A stretch of 64,000 bases of DNA, from the NCBI GenBank assembly GCA_023213395.1, contig CM041465.1:68765741-68829740 (forward strand). The letters run 5' to 3'. How positions within the stretch are numbered: the first letter of the stretch is position 1; the number at the start of each line of letters is the position of its first letter. A program made the position numbers and the translations under genes. The DNA is from Cycas panzhihuaensis. Its lineage: Eukaryota > Cycadophyta. Shown here piece after piece: positions 34,651 through 46,948 of this stretch. The notes under the pieces are model-generated. The model was not told the origin of the DNA and made no database searches. It was given only the letters and a program-made list of their open reading frames with translations.

Positions 34651-36530
34651 TGATTAACTATTTTTCAATAATTATATAAAAAATGAATATAAGTAATGAT
34701 GCAAGAATGAGGCCTAATATAGAGCTGACAAAGAGTGGTGATGTGTCATGCCACTAACCTCTCACTTATGTCCAAATGTAGGTGAGGTTTCGATGCCTAA
34801 GGCTTCTAGTATACGATTAGGACCTTCACCCGCGATACCTGCACCTGCGCTTGGTGATGAAATCCAAGTCACAGTGGAGCCCAGGTACTCCCAGTCCTCA
34901 CCCAGTTCACTAATGAGCAACTATATACCTCCTCTGAAGAGTCAAATGGTACTGCGTATCCCACAGCTATGACAGATATTGGACCAAGTTAATTTTAATC
35001 TTGTATTAAGGTTTTCAGTTTTCTTGGGTGGTTATCAGGATTATCCCTAATTGGAGGCCGTAGGTATGGCTAACCTGTCCCTCCACCACTATTCTGGTTA
35101 AGACCAGACCTAGTATGAAACTCACACCTCCCTTAGGGCCTGGACTTTAGCCAACCTTGGTCTATTTCAACTAAGGCGAGTGTGCGCACAAGTCAAGAAT
35201 TAGCGGTATAGATCGTACAGATGAGATTCCTTTTAGGAATAATGTAAGATGTTTTCGTATAACTGAAAACTGAAATAGAAACTTGCCAAATGTGCTTGCC
35301 TGCTTTTTGTGCTTGCTTTATTGTTGTTGCTGCTTTTGTGATACTTTGTTGTTGTTGCTACTTTTATGATGCTTTATTATTATTATTACTTTTGTGATGC
35401 TTTATGCTATGTGTGCAAATAGAAAGGCATGCTAGATTTAGCAGGGGAACCAGATGTTGCTTCCGATCCAAGGTTTCCCTTGCTTTAATACAATGTTTCC
35501 AAATATGATTTTAGAAGTTTTGATACAAAAGCCATAATGGGATAAAAATTGGATCAACTTACTGCTAAAATGATGATTTTTCTAAATCTATATGCATGTT
35601 ATTTTGCCCTATTTTGTAATTTTTTCACAAAATTTACAAATAATGATAAATGGGCAAATTTTTAGAAATTACAAATATGAAGGCCTAAATGATAAAATCT
35701 GAATTTATGACAGAAGGAAAGAGTGTTTAGAATGTCATTTCTAATAGAGTTGTGAAGTCATATTTCAAAAAAGGCACAAAAACTTTTCTACCTGAAAAAG
35801 CACCAAAGTAAAATCATGCCAGATCAATTGTCTCAGAATTCAGACTTCAATATGTCAAAAGTTGTATTTTGATATGCACGTTAACTTTGCCTTCTATACC
35901 ATCTACAAAATCTACTAAAAACTTGTCTAAAATGCCCTTGCAAGGTCCTTTGTGGGGTTGAGTAGGCAAAATCAGCAACCGTGAGAAAACTGCATAGATC
36001 TCACTAACCAGTGGATGAAATTTGATGAGATTTATCTTAAAATGATCTTAAGACATAAATGTACCAGATAACTTAATAAAACTTTCACATCTTCAACTTA
36101 TAATTGAAGGATTTTAATAGGAAAAGTGCTTTAAATTTCTTATCCACAAAATTTACCATTTTTGTCATAGCCAAAACTCACTGTTTCAGGCTGAATCTAA
36201 AATTTCTCTAGAAGACAAAAATGATCCTCTAGTGAAGGCGACATTGCATGCCAAATTTCATCAAATTCTAAGATAGTTGAATTTTTATGAAAATTTGGGT
36301 CTTTAATGCTTGCGGGACTATTCTGACAGCTGAACGGCTTCAAAAACCTGTGTTCTTCACCTCTAAATTTTTGCACGTATGTACAAAATAGAAACATGTA
36401 AAATACTATAATTTTATGCTCTCAAAATGTTAAAAAAATAAGGAGTGCACTCTCAATACTTTACATTGAAGTTGAAGGAGAGGCAAAATGACTCCATGCA
36501 AATGGAATGGAGTGAATAGATCCCCTTCTA
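34651..36530 (-). other. B1 long 5' leader
   Basis: Nearly 1.9 kb lies between gag and the PBS, long for copia. The part at about 34745-35260 is noticeably richer in G and C than the rest and contains no frame I can identify. The remainder is AT-rich with a short minisatellite at 35315-35398. Nothing else was recognised; it may include packaging signals or captured DNA. Confidence 0.6.
35315..35398. repeat. 28-bp minisatellite, three units
   Basis: Three consecutive 28-bp units (35315-35342, 35343-35370, 35371-35398) share the pattern (G/A)CTTT-(RTT/ATT)n-(G/A)CTTTT(G/A)TGAT and are followed by a partial GCTTTATG. Differences among units are mainly G/A. Confidence 0.85.
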
Positions 36531-36542
36531 GCTCTGATACCA
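36531..36542 (-). promoter_or_regulatory. B1 primer-binding site
   Basis: GCTCTGATACCA is the exact reverse complement of TGGTATCAGAGC, the plant initiator Met-tRNA 3' complement. It is separated from the 5' LTR (36545) by two bases. Confidence 0.95.
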
Positions 36543-36544
36543 CA

Positions 36545-36856
36545 TGAAGGAAGGATGGATCTAGGAGATAAATCACTCACATGCACACAATGGCAATGGA
36601 GAATGAAAAAGAAGATGAAACAAGATATGAGAGCAAGCTTGGAGGTGAGAATGAACAATGACTCCCTCCTTGAGATTTCACCTTTTATTATTGAGGGTGA
36701 GCATTAGGGTTAGGATTTTCCCGCCTAATGACATGAACCTGAAATTACATCTAAATGCACATAAAGTACATTTCAGTAAGAGACTAATGCTAATAATATA
36801 TCCTAAGGTTACATAATTAATATACACAAATGACCTTGATACATTAACTTCTTTCA
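36545..36856 (-). repeat. B1 5' LTR
   Basis: 312 bp, gap-free partner of 29192-29503, with TSD TAAAA directly after it. Confidence 0.95.
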
Positions 36857-37187
36857 TAAAACTTATAGTACAACCACTCAAAATTTATGGAGCATGCGTG
36901 CTCAGCTTAAAATTTCATTTATTCTTTTGAAATTATTTCATTTATACGCTCGAAAATTAACTATAAATAGTACTCAAATCTTTCTTTTTTCTTCCCTCAT
37001 AATTAAGGTTAGGGTTCTTGTCTTAAACCCTAAATTAGTAGATATAATACACCATAAATATTTAGAAAATAGGCTCTATAGAGCCACCTCCATATAATAG
37101 TAGCAAATAGCAAACTTATAAAATAGAAAACTCACTGTGTACCTTGCTTCTCACAGTGGCTCTAATATTATGTAAGAAAACAAATTT

Positions 37188-37199
37188 GCTCTGATACGA
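37188..37199 (-). promoter_or_regulatory. Element A primer-binding site (one mismatch)
   Basis: GCTCTGATACGA corresponds to TCGTATCAGAGC on the minus strand, one base off the Met-tRNA complement. It directly abuts the 5' LTR of A. Confidence 0.85.
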
Positions 37200-37491
37200 T
37201 GTAGAAAAATAAAATTGATAAAAAATAATAATGCATAAATGTAAACAATTAAATAAATAGAATGATCATAATGATGCCCTTTAGGTACCTTGGATTAACA
37301 CTAGAATAATGTTACAACAACAAGATATAACATGATTCATATTTGATATGATACATTGAGGGTATATTTATAATAAACAACTTGACTATGCATGGGACCT
37401 ACCACAAAATACCAATATTATAATATAATTAATTTGCACAAATATGCATTACATCTTTACCTTGTGAAGCATGGACCAAGCCATTTTAATA
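37200..37491 (-). repeat. Element A 5' LTR
   Basis: 292 bp beginning TGTAGAAAAATAAAATTG, collinear with 14304-14595. The terminal CA has decayed to TA. The following AAACC pairs with GAACC on the far left as target-site duplication. Confidence 0.9.
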
Positions 37492-37496
37492 AAACC

Positions 37497-38472
37497 AATT
37501 GAGGTTTAGTATTACAATTGTAGGTGATTTTAATTGTTCAACACAAAGTATGTTGTATGAAATCATGAGAAACTAGGTTGTTATATAGAGTTTTTTTAGT
37601 ATTTATACGATTCAATGTTTTAAGAGATATCAGTGCTACATATAAGTAACCAATCTTCAATATTACTTCTACAATTGGGGTATCTCCATGTCTCAATACC
37701 TCTAAGCAAGTTATTTTATCCATCTTCAAGGTTGATTATCCATCAATCAAATATTTTCATTAATCCATAAGGGTTTCTCATGTCCATTCATTAGAGGAGT
37801 GATATACATTGGTGGTTTGACTTTATGCTAAAAATTTTATTTAGCATAGTAGATATTATTAAGGTATAATCCTTAATTTATCATTAGGATTAAGTTAAAT
37901 AAGCCCTTGCAAGGAAGGAAGTCAAAATAAGTATGAAGCCTAATAGTTAGACTAGTTTAAGTAGTAGTAGTTTGAAGACATTATCATCTAACCAAGTACA
38001 TATGGTAGTATCATTGTTTGTAGATTGATGAATGAGATGCCTATAACTCATTGAAATATCACCAAATACTTAAAGGAGAATAAATAAACAAATATCAAAT
38101 AGCAAGTTTTTCATGGAGAGCTCTCATATATTAATACAAAGTTATAATAACAAAAATGAAAGACATAAACTTACAGATTTTCGTAGATATAGCATTACAA
38201 ACTAAGAATAAAGTGAGAGATTTAGGTTTGTTTCTACTTGAATTTAACCTCTAGATGTCTCAAATCTTTCCCAAGATGAGACCATGCTTTATTTTGACCA
38301 AAATGAGCTTTGTTTTAATATTAAGACATTGAGAAGAATATACAACATGTTAGATGAGGTAGTGAATGTATCAAACACTAAGCATGAATAAAGATGGATT
38401 CTAAAAATGCCATAGAATGAAGACTAGAGGCTCAAAGATAAATCATCCAATGAGTGAGATAAGAGGGCAAAG
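37497..38472. other. Unassigned AT-rich sequence between elements A and C
   Basis: No retroelement coding block, LTR pair, PBS or RNA gene was recognised on either strand. A short minus-strand open frame (37538-37729) has no known motif. It may be original host intergenic DNA or the body of the element whose LTR edge is seen near 14240. Confidence 0.5.
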
Positions 38473-38907
38473 TGTGAGAATTTATACACACTCAAGTTTG
38501 CCCCAATTTTATGTGAATTCCTACTAGATATTTGCATCATTTGCATAATATGCACATCAAATAATTAGAAGAACAAAGATCTTTGCATCATTTGCATAAT
38601 ACACATATCAGATAATTAGAAGAACAAAGACCCAAAGACACAAGTTTAATATGAGAAACCTATTTAGAAAAAAAACCCATACATAAAAGGTTTGGCAATT
38701 AATTAGAAATGTTTATTATTAAATTGCAATTTGTTGGGTGAGTGAAACCCTACCATGGATCCCTTTTTACATGATCTAAAGGGTACATCCAATTAAGAGC
38801 TACGACTCTTCATCATACCCCATGACTCTTCATATCTTGATTCTTCTCATGACCATATGAAGTGTTAACTCCTTCCATGTATTAATCTTTGACCATACTT
38901 GCTAACA
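38473..38907 (-). repeat. Element C 3' LTR with internal 51-bp tandem duplication
   Basis: It starts TGTGAGAATTTATAC and ends GCTAACA. Inside, TTTGCATCATTTGCATAATA... at 38531-38581 is repeated at about 38582-38632 (period 51). The other LTR has one copy of this block. Confidence 0.88.
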
Positions 38908-38949
38908 TCTCCCCTTAATACAAATGTAGGATTTAGGACTCATTATAAA

Positions 38950-40480
38950 TCAATATTGTATCATGATCTAATAACCTTCAATGTAAGTATAAGTTGACAT
39001 TGCACATCCATACCTCCTCAAGGGTAAACTTCGCATAGGGCTAATCTAATATAAATTCTTTTGAAATGATTTTCAATAAGCAATTTTATAAATATATCTG
39101 TCAATTATTTATTACATGGATAGTATTCCATATTTAGCTTCCCTACTTTAACCATCTCTCAAATATAGTGATGATATATCTCGATATATTTGGTTCAAGT
39201 ATGAAACTCAAGATTCTTCAATAGTCGAATAGTACTTTGATTATTCATAAAGATAGTCATTGTGCTACTTTGAATATCAAGAATATCCATCATTCCTTTT
39301 TATCAAACCTCTTTATGAGCATCCACTAAGAATCCTTAGTACTCTACCTTAACAGAAGATAACACAATAGTTTGTTATTTCTTTTATTACCATAACACTG
39401 GTCCACCACCAATACTAAACACATATCCTATTATAGAATTTCTTTCATCAGAGTTACTCCCCTAATTATTACCAATGTAACCTTACAATATGATATCATC
39501 GTCTCTTAGATACTCTAAGCTAAGATTTATAAAACCTTTCAAATATCTTAAAATCCTTTTAGCTACACTCCATTGTGGCTCCTGAGGATTCTACATAAAG
39601 CAAGAGACCAACCTAATAACAAAGATAATATTGGGCATGATATAAGTCAGATAAATAACATTCCCAAATAAACTTTTGTATAGCATTCCATTAATTATAA
39701 GCTTTTTCATATCCTTCATAAATTTTATGCCTTTGATACATGTCATTTTTATAGACTAACAATTTATTATCTTAAACTTTTCAAGCAATGATTATGTATA
39801 CTTCTTCTATGACACCAAAACTTTATCTTTCAATTGCCTTATTTGGATCCCTAAAAAATAATGAAGTGGCTCCATGTCTGCCATATCAAAATTCTTTTGT
39901 AGGTGTATTTTTCCACCATAATCTCCTCATGATGATTTCCTGTAATGATTAAATAATCAACATACAAAATAATACTTATAATTGATACAATGGACTTTTT
40001 AACAAATAGATTTGGCTCTAGATCTTTTATAGCAAATCCTTCCTCCTTTAGCACCACATTAATTTTCACAAACCATGCTCACGACACTTGTTTTAGGCCA
40101 TATAAAGATTTATTCAAATGACACATAAATTTTTCATATTCTTTCTCAATGAAACCAAGAGGTTATACCATCTAAATCTCCTCCGGTAATTCTCCATTAA
40201 AGAATATAGAGTATACATCCATCTAATGTGTATCCTATTTGAATTTGGTTATAATCAAAAGAATCAATCTAACTATAGTCATCTTTGAGATATGTTCAAA
40301 TGTCTCATTATATCTATCCCTTCTTTCTACTTAAAACCTTAGGTAATAAGTTTGGCCTTAAACTTTTCCACCTTGCCATCAACAAAACTTTGTTTTATAG
40401 ACCAACTTATAACCAACCAAGTTTTTCCCTAAAGGTAATAGAACTAAATCCTAAGTTTTATTCTTCATTATAGAACTATA
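38950..40480 (-). pseudogene. Element C reverse transcriptase and RNase H
   Basis: Minus-strand pieces of copia RT/RNase H are recognisable. MKINVVLKEEGFAIKDLEPN (about 40069-40010) leads to the active site at 39953-39964, which reads YVDY instead of YVDD, so the second catalytic Asp is Tyr. LIITGNHHEE follows. RNase H lies near 39500-39100, including the equivalent of the TTEAEY and CDNQS blocks with stops. The RT N-terminal part extends to about 40480. The enzyme is dead by both frame breaks and active-site loss. Confidence 0.85.
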
Positions 40481-40779
40481 TTTTTCCTCCATTATAGGCC
40501 ACCATTAAGGATTATTCTCTACCTCAACAAAAGAATCTACCTCATAAGAGTGAATGGTGTTAGCCAGGAGAGTATGACTTGTATATTAACTTTTAGTTCT
40601 TTATTTATTTGATGGCTCTATAGTCATACTAGATGCTTTAATCATCCTCCTTGTCTATAATAATGTCAAGGGTCTTGGTGTCACTACCATCACCTCTTAT
40701 GACTATTATTCTTCGACATCTCTATTGATTCACCCAACTTCATTTTGATCCTTAGACTCAACATCTAGCTTAGATCTAG

Positions 40780-41990
40780 AACTTTTTCAAATGTGATACT
40801 CATAGTATCATACACTATCAACTTATTGAATTAAACATCCTAGCTAACCTTGAGTTTTTTCAATTTGGGGTCCCATAGTTTATAGCCTTTGTTTTGATCA
40901 TAATACCCTATGAAGACATCTTTCTAACTCTTATGATCCATCTTCTTGTGTTTATTATCAAGGACATGTACATATGCAATCCACCTAAATGTTCTAAAAT
41001 AATCAAATAAAGGCTTCTAACTAGTCCATTTCTCTTTTAGCATCATGCCACTAACTACTTTAGTTAGTACCTTATTCAACACATGAATAATAGTCCCTAC
41101 AGCTTCTACCTAATAGTTTTATGGCAAATTTTGTGCATGTACTATACATCTTGCCTTATCCATCATGGTACAATCTTTGATTTGTACAATACTATTTTGT
41201 TGTGGGGTATACAAGATTATGAATTCTTGTATGATACCATTCCTAAGTCTTAACTTATTAAAGGCATGATTGCCATGTTCCTTTCTGTTATCACTCCTTA
41301 ATATTTTTATCTTTTTACCACATTAAGTTTTCACTTTAGCTTTCCATTCCTAAAACCAATCTAACACTTCTTGCTTTTCCTTTAGAAAATACACCCAATT
41401 CTCCTTGTATAATCATCTACAAATACTAATGTATATCGAGATCCATCTAAGGAAGGGATGAGGAGCAGACCCATCATGTTTGAGTGTATAAGTTGTTACT
41501 TCTCCTCAACTCTCTAGGCTTTATCATAAGCAAAAGAATATCCATGATGTTTGCCATGCATACAACCTTTACACACACCATCTAAACATGAAATCTATAG
41601 CAAACCTTCCACCATTATCAAATTATTTATTAATGATATATTGTCATATATAAAATGCCCTAGCCTTTCATGACACAAATGACTATTATCATCCATATTG
41701 GTGACAAAGGCATACACTCAATTTGGATTCTAAAATTTTTTTAAGTACCCAAAAGTTGTTCTTTACTCTATCAATCACAATGATAGAAAAGTTTTTTTTT
41801 TTATCCTTAATCAAGAATTTATCTTCATAAAGCTCAATCTTCAAATCCTTTTTACAAATTTCTCAAGCTGATAGAAGATTTTCCTTCATATGTGGTGCAT
41901 AATATACCTAATTGAAAATCCCCCCTATAATATTTACTATTCCAACATCCTTAATAACATAAGCATCACCAAGTGTAATATGAGAATCAC
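40780..41990 (-). pseudogene. Element C integrase and GAG-pre-integrase
   Basis: Reading leftward: a GAG-pre-integrase region near 41700, a core with degraded DNGGE-like sequence near 41290-41250, then MMDKARCIVHAQNLP (usual M...ARSMLK...LP) near 41170-41110 and VLNKVLTKVV. The C-terminal block DVFIGYYDQNKGYKLWDP lies near 40925-40870. Similar in layout to element A integrase, but a distinct copy. Many stops. Confidence 0.82.
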
Positions 41991-42099
41991 AGGGGTCAAC
42001 ATTCCATGATGTGAATTTCTCTTTAGAGAAAGTTATATGTTATTACACTCTAGAATCAAGAATCTACCTATCCTTTGACAACGATGACCTTATCTATGT

Positions 42100-42916
42100 G
42101 CAATAGGATTTAATATTCTTTCAATTCTCCTTACGTGTGTCTTGCTTCTTTTTCTACTAATTTACCTCCTTATGGTTAACCTTCTTATAGAAGTTACAAG
42201 TTCCAATGAACCTCTTCTTTTTATTTAGCTCCTGGTTTTCTAAAGTATTAGATTTTTGTATACCTTTCTCTTTCTAATTACCTCTCAACCTTTATGTCTT
42301 CAATACCAAGGCATGATTAGATTTTGAACTTTGAAGTAAGCCATGATTCTTTAGCTTAATATCATCAACCAAGATTAAGGATTTTAATTTATCAAATTTC
42401 ATTTAGTTCATGATAGAATCATTGGTATAAATAGTTTGAAATGTGGTAAATACAACTGGTAACTTTCACATGATAAGATCAAATAACAAGTCCTTATCAA
42501 CAGATCTTGATTTAATGGCTTTGAAGTTCATTTCTTAAATCAGTTACCTTATTGAGATATGCACTTATATTATTCTCATCTTTGACATTAATATTCAATA
42601 AATCCATCAACATAGCAACATAAAGATTTGATTTCATTATCACAAAGGTCTCTAATATTTTTGTCTATATTTCATTTAATGATTTAAGGTTATGAATTTG
42701 TGCTCTATGATATGAGGCAAGAGATAGAGTCAACAAACTAACTACCATGAACTTCTTCTCTTTCAATCAATTTCTTTCCTTATCATCAAGGGGAATTATA
42801 AAACTTGGATCCTTAATGATAACCCATAATTAATTCACCATCAAACACAACTTCATATTGGTCTTCCATTCTTTAAAGACATTACCATTATAAATCACAT
42901 TCGCTAACTTATCCAT
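42100..42916 (-). pseudogene. Element C gag (broken)
   Basis: ATG at 42916 (minus) opens MDKLANVIYNGNVFKEWKTN, followed by MKLCLMVN and later LLTLSLASYHRAQIHNLKSL. This is copia gag of the group with a W-x-x-x-M-x-x-x-L block. A decayed zinc knuckle near 42200-42160 keeps the first Cys and the His (CNFYKKVNHKEVN). The start is supported by the conserved block directly after it. Confidence 0.82.
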
Positions 42917-43827
42917 GGTGAAATATAAATATTATATGAGTGCAACTTCATAAAAGAACACCTCCACAAATCAAATGACTCAATAATTGGCTCAAAATTA
43001 GTTGAAACTAATAAACCAACCTCTCAAATGGTTTTCTCCATTAGAAATAATCTTCTACACAATACATAATAGGTATATATCATTATTTCAACATTAAATA
43101 AGTGCCTAAGAGTAATGATATAGGTTGTGAACCCTCAAATAGCTTGAAATAATCTCCAAAATGCCATAAAATGACTTGTTTTGACTTTAAATGGCTAATA
43201 ACTTCTATATTTTTTCACTTTAATGGCTAATAAAATTGACTCAAACTCAGGCCTAGACATGATTTATACTAAGTTAATAAATGAAAATGTAGAAAAATGA
43301 ATGATTTCTCACTGATTTAATTGTATATGACTCATATTACTTTATGCAATGCCCAAAATGCCTTCTAGCCCAACTCCATTTAGAATCCTTTATAGCTCAT
43401 GTATTAACATTTGGCAACTTCAGGTTCTAGTAAAAGAGCTCCCATAGGTTTCTAATAAGCTTAAAATGACCTCCAACTAATGAGAAAATCAAGAACCTTT
43501 AGCCTTTTACCCACATATTGATTTGAAGTTCCTTTAGAGATTTTTTATTAGTTAAATAATATTGTACATGGCCTAAACATGGACTCTTGCATGTAGATGA
43601 AACTTTAATAGTGAAAATTTATTAAAAACAAACGAAAAATAGGCTCTAAAGACCCCATTTTCTCTATATAATTGATTATTTTCATTGTTATTTATTCTTC
43701 AAGTTGTTAGAAAAGATCACAATCCATATATTAAACTCTAGCCATGTTACCACCCCTATCAATAGCTTTATATGTTGCTTTAATGACTCTACAATGCTAT
43801 GCAAGGTCTTGGATAGCTTTGATATGG
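42917..43827 (-). other. Element C 5' leader and decayed PBS
   Basis: The noncoding leader runs between gag and the right LTR. GCTTTGATATGG at 43816-43827 is the PBS complement with four changes. No other feature was recognised. Confidence 0.65.
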
Positions 43828-44295
43828 TATAAGAATTTATACATGTTAAGGCTTACTCTAATGCCATATGAATTACTACTAGATCTTTGTATCATTTACA
43901 TAAAACACACATCATGAAATCAGAAGAATAAACACACAGAAGATATAGGTTTACTATGGAAAATCATTTTGAAGAAAGCCCTAGACACAAAAATTTTAGT
44001 AATGAATTAAAAACACCAACTACTACATTATAGATCACCATATGAGTAAAACATAGATGATCAAATGGTTTACAATGATTTTGTAACCCTACCATAGATC
44101 CCTTTTTATATGATCCAAAAGGTGTATTCAACCAAGGGCTATAACTCTTCGTCATATCTCGTGACTCTTTATATCTCAATTCTTCATGTCCCTTTAAATC
44201 TTGATACTTTCATATCTTTATATCTTAATTCTTCTCACAACCATATAAAGTATTAACTCATATCGCATGTTAATATTTGATTATGCTCACTAATA
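43828..44295 (-). repeat. Element C 5' LTR with a different internal duplication
   Basis: It aligns with 38473-38907 but lacks the 51-bp duplication. It carries an extra segment near 44164-44240, in which CTTTATATCT(C/T)AATTCTTC occurs twice. Confidence 0.85.
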
Positions 44296-45292
44296 TAGAG
44301 GAGAATGATGCCATATGCAGACCAAATTTACTTAATCAATTACTATAGAGATAAATTTGATAAAAATCATAGAATTTGGATGCATGTAAGTGAATGAATC
44401 TTAGAATATTCAACATTTTTCAACTCAAGTTAAAGTTTATTTTGTCCTTTTATAATTTGTTATATTAAATCTTTTTAAATACTAGTTGAAATCTATTGCT
44501 TAGCCCCCTCTTACTGAGTGCCCTTAGTCATATGGTCAATAGGATATAAATGTAATTTATGGCCTATTGAGAAAACTAAAGTGAAATATGAAAGTACTTC
44601 TCCATAGTAGTTCTTTATGTTCTTTCAATTGAGCAGGGTTATATGGTGTTTTTATGGCTCCCTACATGGTGTTGAAGGAATTTATATTTTTTCGACACTT
44701 TACAAAGAGATAAAGAAGCTAAACATTTTAAAATTTTAATAAAATATCATGTGTGTTATATCAAGCCTACTTAATACCTAATTCTTTATATGCTTTTATG
44801 TAATTTGTTATATTATTTTATGTTAATCATAGGTGGAAAGTTATTGTACTCCTATAGAAATAAGTTCCTCCATAAGACCTTCTTTTACTATAACAAACTA
44901 GGCTAGTTCAGGAGAAATTATATATCATTATAGCCTAATCAACAGCAACATAAAGGTAGTCAACAAATTGTAGTTCATCAACAGAACTTGGCAATCTCTC
45001 AAATAGGGGTAAAATTAAGTGTTGTATGGTATATTATCTCAAGTACTTCTAGGTATATGACTAGCATATTTGATTACTTCACATACATATGGGAAATGGT
45101 TAAGCATAATGTAACTCTAGGAGATAATAAAGTCTTAGATATTATGATGATCTAAATGGGCTAACCACAAAGACTAAGGAACACTTGGTCAATTAAGGGG
45201 GCTAGTCTCTAAGTATACACATGAGGTGCCTTGAAAAGGGGTCCATAGATGAATATTTAATTAAATAATCAATGATATAAAGTTGTAATGGT
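44296..45292. other. Unassigned sequence between element C and the first AC/AT array
   Basis: AT-rich with no coding motif, LTR partner or PBS recognised. A GGGGGCTAG purine tract near 45197 could be a retroelement polypurine tract, but no LTR follows. It ends where the dinucleotide array starts. Confidence 0.45.
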
Positions 45293-45716
<424 letters not shown>

Positions 45717-45718
<2 letters not shown>

Positions 45719-45937
45719 TTTGTCTATATAAGGGTCATAAATTATAAATAATAGTTATCTTCATGTAACTTTTTATAAAGATTGTACTGTGGTACTCTCT
45801 ATTTTGGTGATCGTTTGGTACTTTTGTGTTCTTGTAAAATTCTATGTTAATTTGTTTGTCCTATTAGACAGAACGAAACAATTACAATTATCATTTTTCT
45901 ATTATCTCAAGGAGCACTTGTGAGAAGAAACATCTCA
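45717..45937 (+). repeat. G1 5' LTR, truncated, with TATA box
   Basis: It aligns with the right part of the 408-bp G-family LTR, from TTTGTCTATATAAGGGTCATA to GAAACATCTCA. CTATATAAGG at about 45723 is a good TATA box and is kept in the other copies. The missing left part is replaced by the array. Confidence 0.92.
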
Positions 45938-45939
45938 AG

Positions 45940-45950
45940 TGGTATCAGAG
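45940..45950 (+). promoter_or_regulatory. G1 primer-binding site
   Basis: TGGTATCAGAG lies two bases after the LTR end (TCTCA at 45933-45937) and matches the Met-tRNA complement. In G2 the same place reads TAATATCCAAG, decayed by G to A. Confidence 0.92.
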
Positions 45951-46810
45951 TTGCATTGTGATCATGGGAAGCTACACAGAAAATCATAAATTTTTTTTTT
46001 CCTAACAGATCGAGTACTCTCTCTACCCTGGTAGAGATCGAGGAAAGACCTTCACTTAGTACTCTCTCCACAGAGATTAAGGAATGGTACCAGGACAGTC
46101 TAAGAGTCAGGAGAAAAGAAGAACTTTTTCCCCAAGTAATGCCAGTACTTTATCCTTTGTTTTTCATCTAGTTTTAATTTTATTTATGTATTTTAAATTT
46201 TGCATTGAATTATATCTCAAGGGTAGATAACACCACTGGGCAGCTACCCTTTCTCCCTTCCACCTCTTTTCTCAGGTAAATAGCACAATTGGGCAGCTAC
46301 CGAAATAGTTAAGTCAAGTCCTTATACTGGGGGTCTTTAAATATTACAGGGTTATGTCATTCTGGCTAAGTGCATCATGGCTCTTCTGCCCATTATGTGA
46401 AGGACTGGAGATAACACTCATGAACTCAGCCCTAGATAGAACCTAGCTATGGAAGTACACCCCCATGTATCTTCAGGTATATAGGAGGACCCCTTTAGGT
46501 CCCAATTCCTTCCTAGCATAGGCAAACTATCAACCACTAAAGTCTTGTAGTGTTGTGGTTAGCGGTTAGCACCATGAAGCTACCTCCCTTGAACTTCTAC
46601 AGTTTATTAGCAGACCTATAAGACCAAGTACACCTAGTATAATGGTTGGTAGGATACTATGATATACATATTCCACTTCCAAGTTCAGACCACAAGACAT
46701 CTCATATTTTGAAAAGGAAGTTCCTCTTATTGCCTGAACTCAAAATCTGTTAGCACAGTTAGACTCACTATAGAAAAGAAAAAATAAATAAATAATAAAA
46801 AATAAAATAA

Positions 46811-46864
46811 AAAAGAAAAAGAGAAAAAAATAGAAAGGAGAAAAAGAAAGCAAGAAGAAAGAAG

Positions 46865-46948
<84 letters not shown>

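Larger units (their letters stand above)
29192..36856 (-). mobile_element. Copia element B1, complete, youngest in the nest
   Basis: The 7665-bp unit has two 312-bp LTRs (TG...CA, no gaps between them, 13 differences counted, about 4%). It has a perfect TSD TAAAA (29187-29191 and 36857-36861), an intact Met-tRNA PBS and a polypurine tract. Gag and pol domains are all present in copia order and decayed only by scattered stops, frameshifts and some lost catalytic residues. It inserted into the leader of A in the same orientation. Confidence 0.96.
14304..37491 (-). mobile_element. Copia element A: host of nested insertions
   Basis: Two 292-bp LTRs of equal length bound the unit, differing at about 49 positions (17%, counted by eye). 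Flanking bases are GAACC on the left and AAACC on the right (4 of 5). Removing LINE2, B2 and B1 leaves roughly 5.9 kb, a normal copia size. The coding pieces then fall in order on the minus strand: gag, knuckle, integrase, RT, RNase H. The PBS at 37188-37199 and purine tract at 14596-14601 fix the orientation. It is the oldest layer of the nest. Confidence 0.92.
38473..44295 (-). mobile_element. Copia element C
   Basis: LTRs of 435 bp (left) and 468 bp (right) bound a minus-strand copia with gag, integrase, RT and RNase H. A decayed PBS (GCTTTGATATGG, 43816-43827) sits beside the right LTR and a purine-tract complement CTCCCCTT beside the left. Flanking bases CAAAG and TAGAG match at 3 of 5. 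The LTRs differ by substitutions and by separate internal duplications, so the insertion is old. Confidence 0.88.

Noticed and set aside
34748-34972. 74-residue plus-strand frame in the GC-richer part of the B1 leader
   Set aside because: Short, no recognisable domain, opposite in strand to the element and explained by local composition.
36531-36542. Possible tRNA gene part (GCTCTGATACCA)
   Set aside because: It is a primer-binding site complementary to the tRNA 3' end, placed beside an LTR; no cloverleaf surrounds it. The same holds at 8702, 37188 and 45940.
38531-38632. Regular direct repeats suggesting a CRISPR-like array
   Set aside because: Only two adjacent copies with no spacers, inside an LTR of a plant retroelement; a simple tandem duplication.
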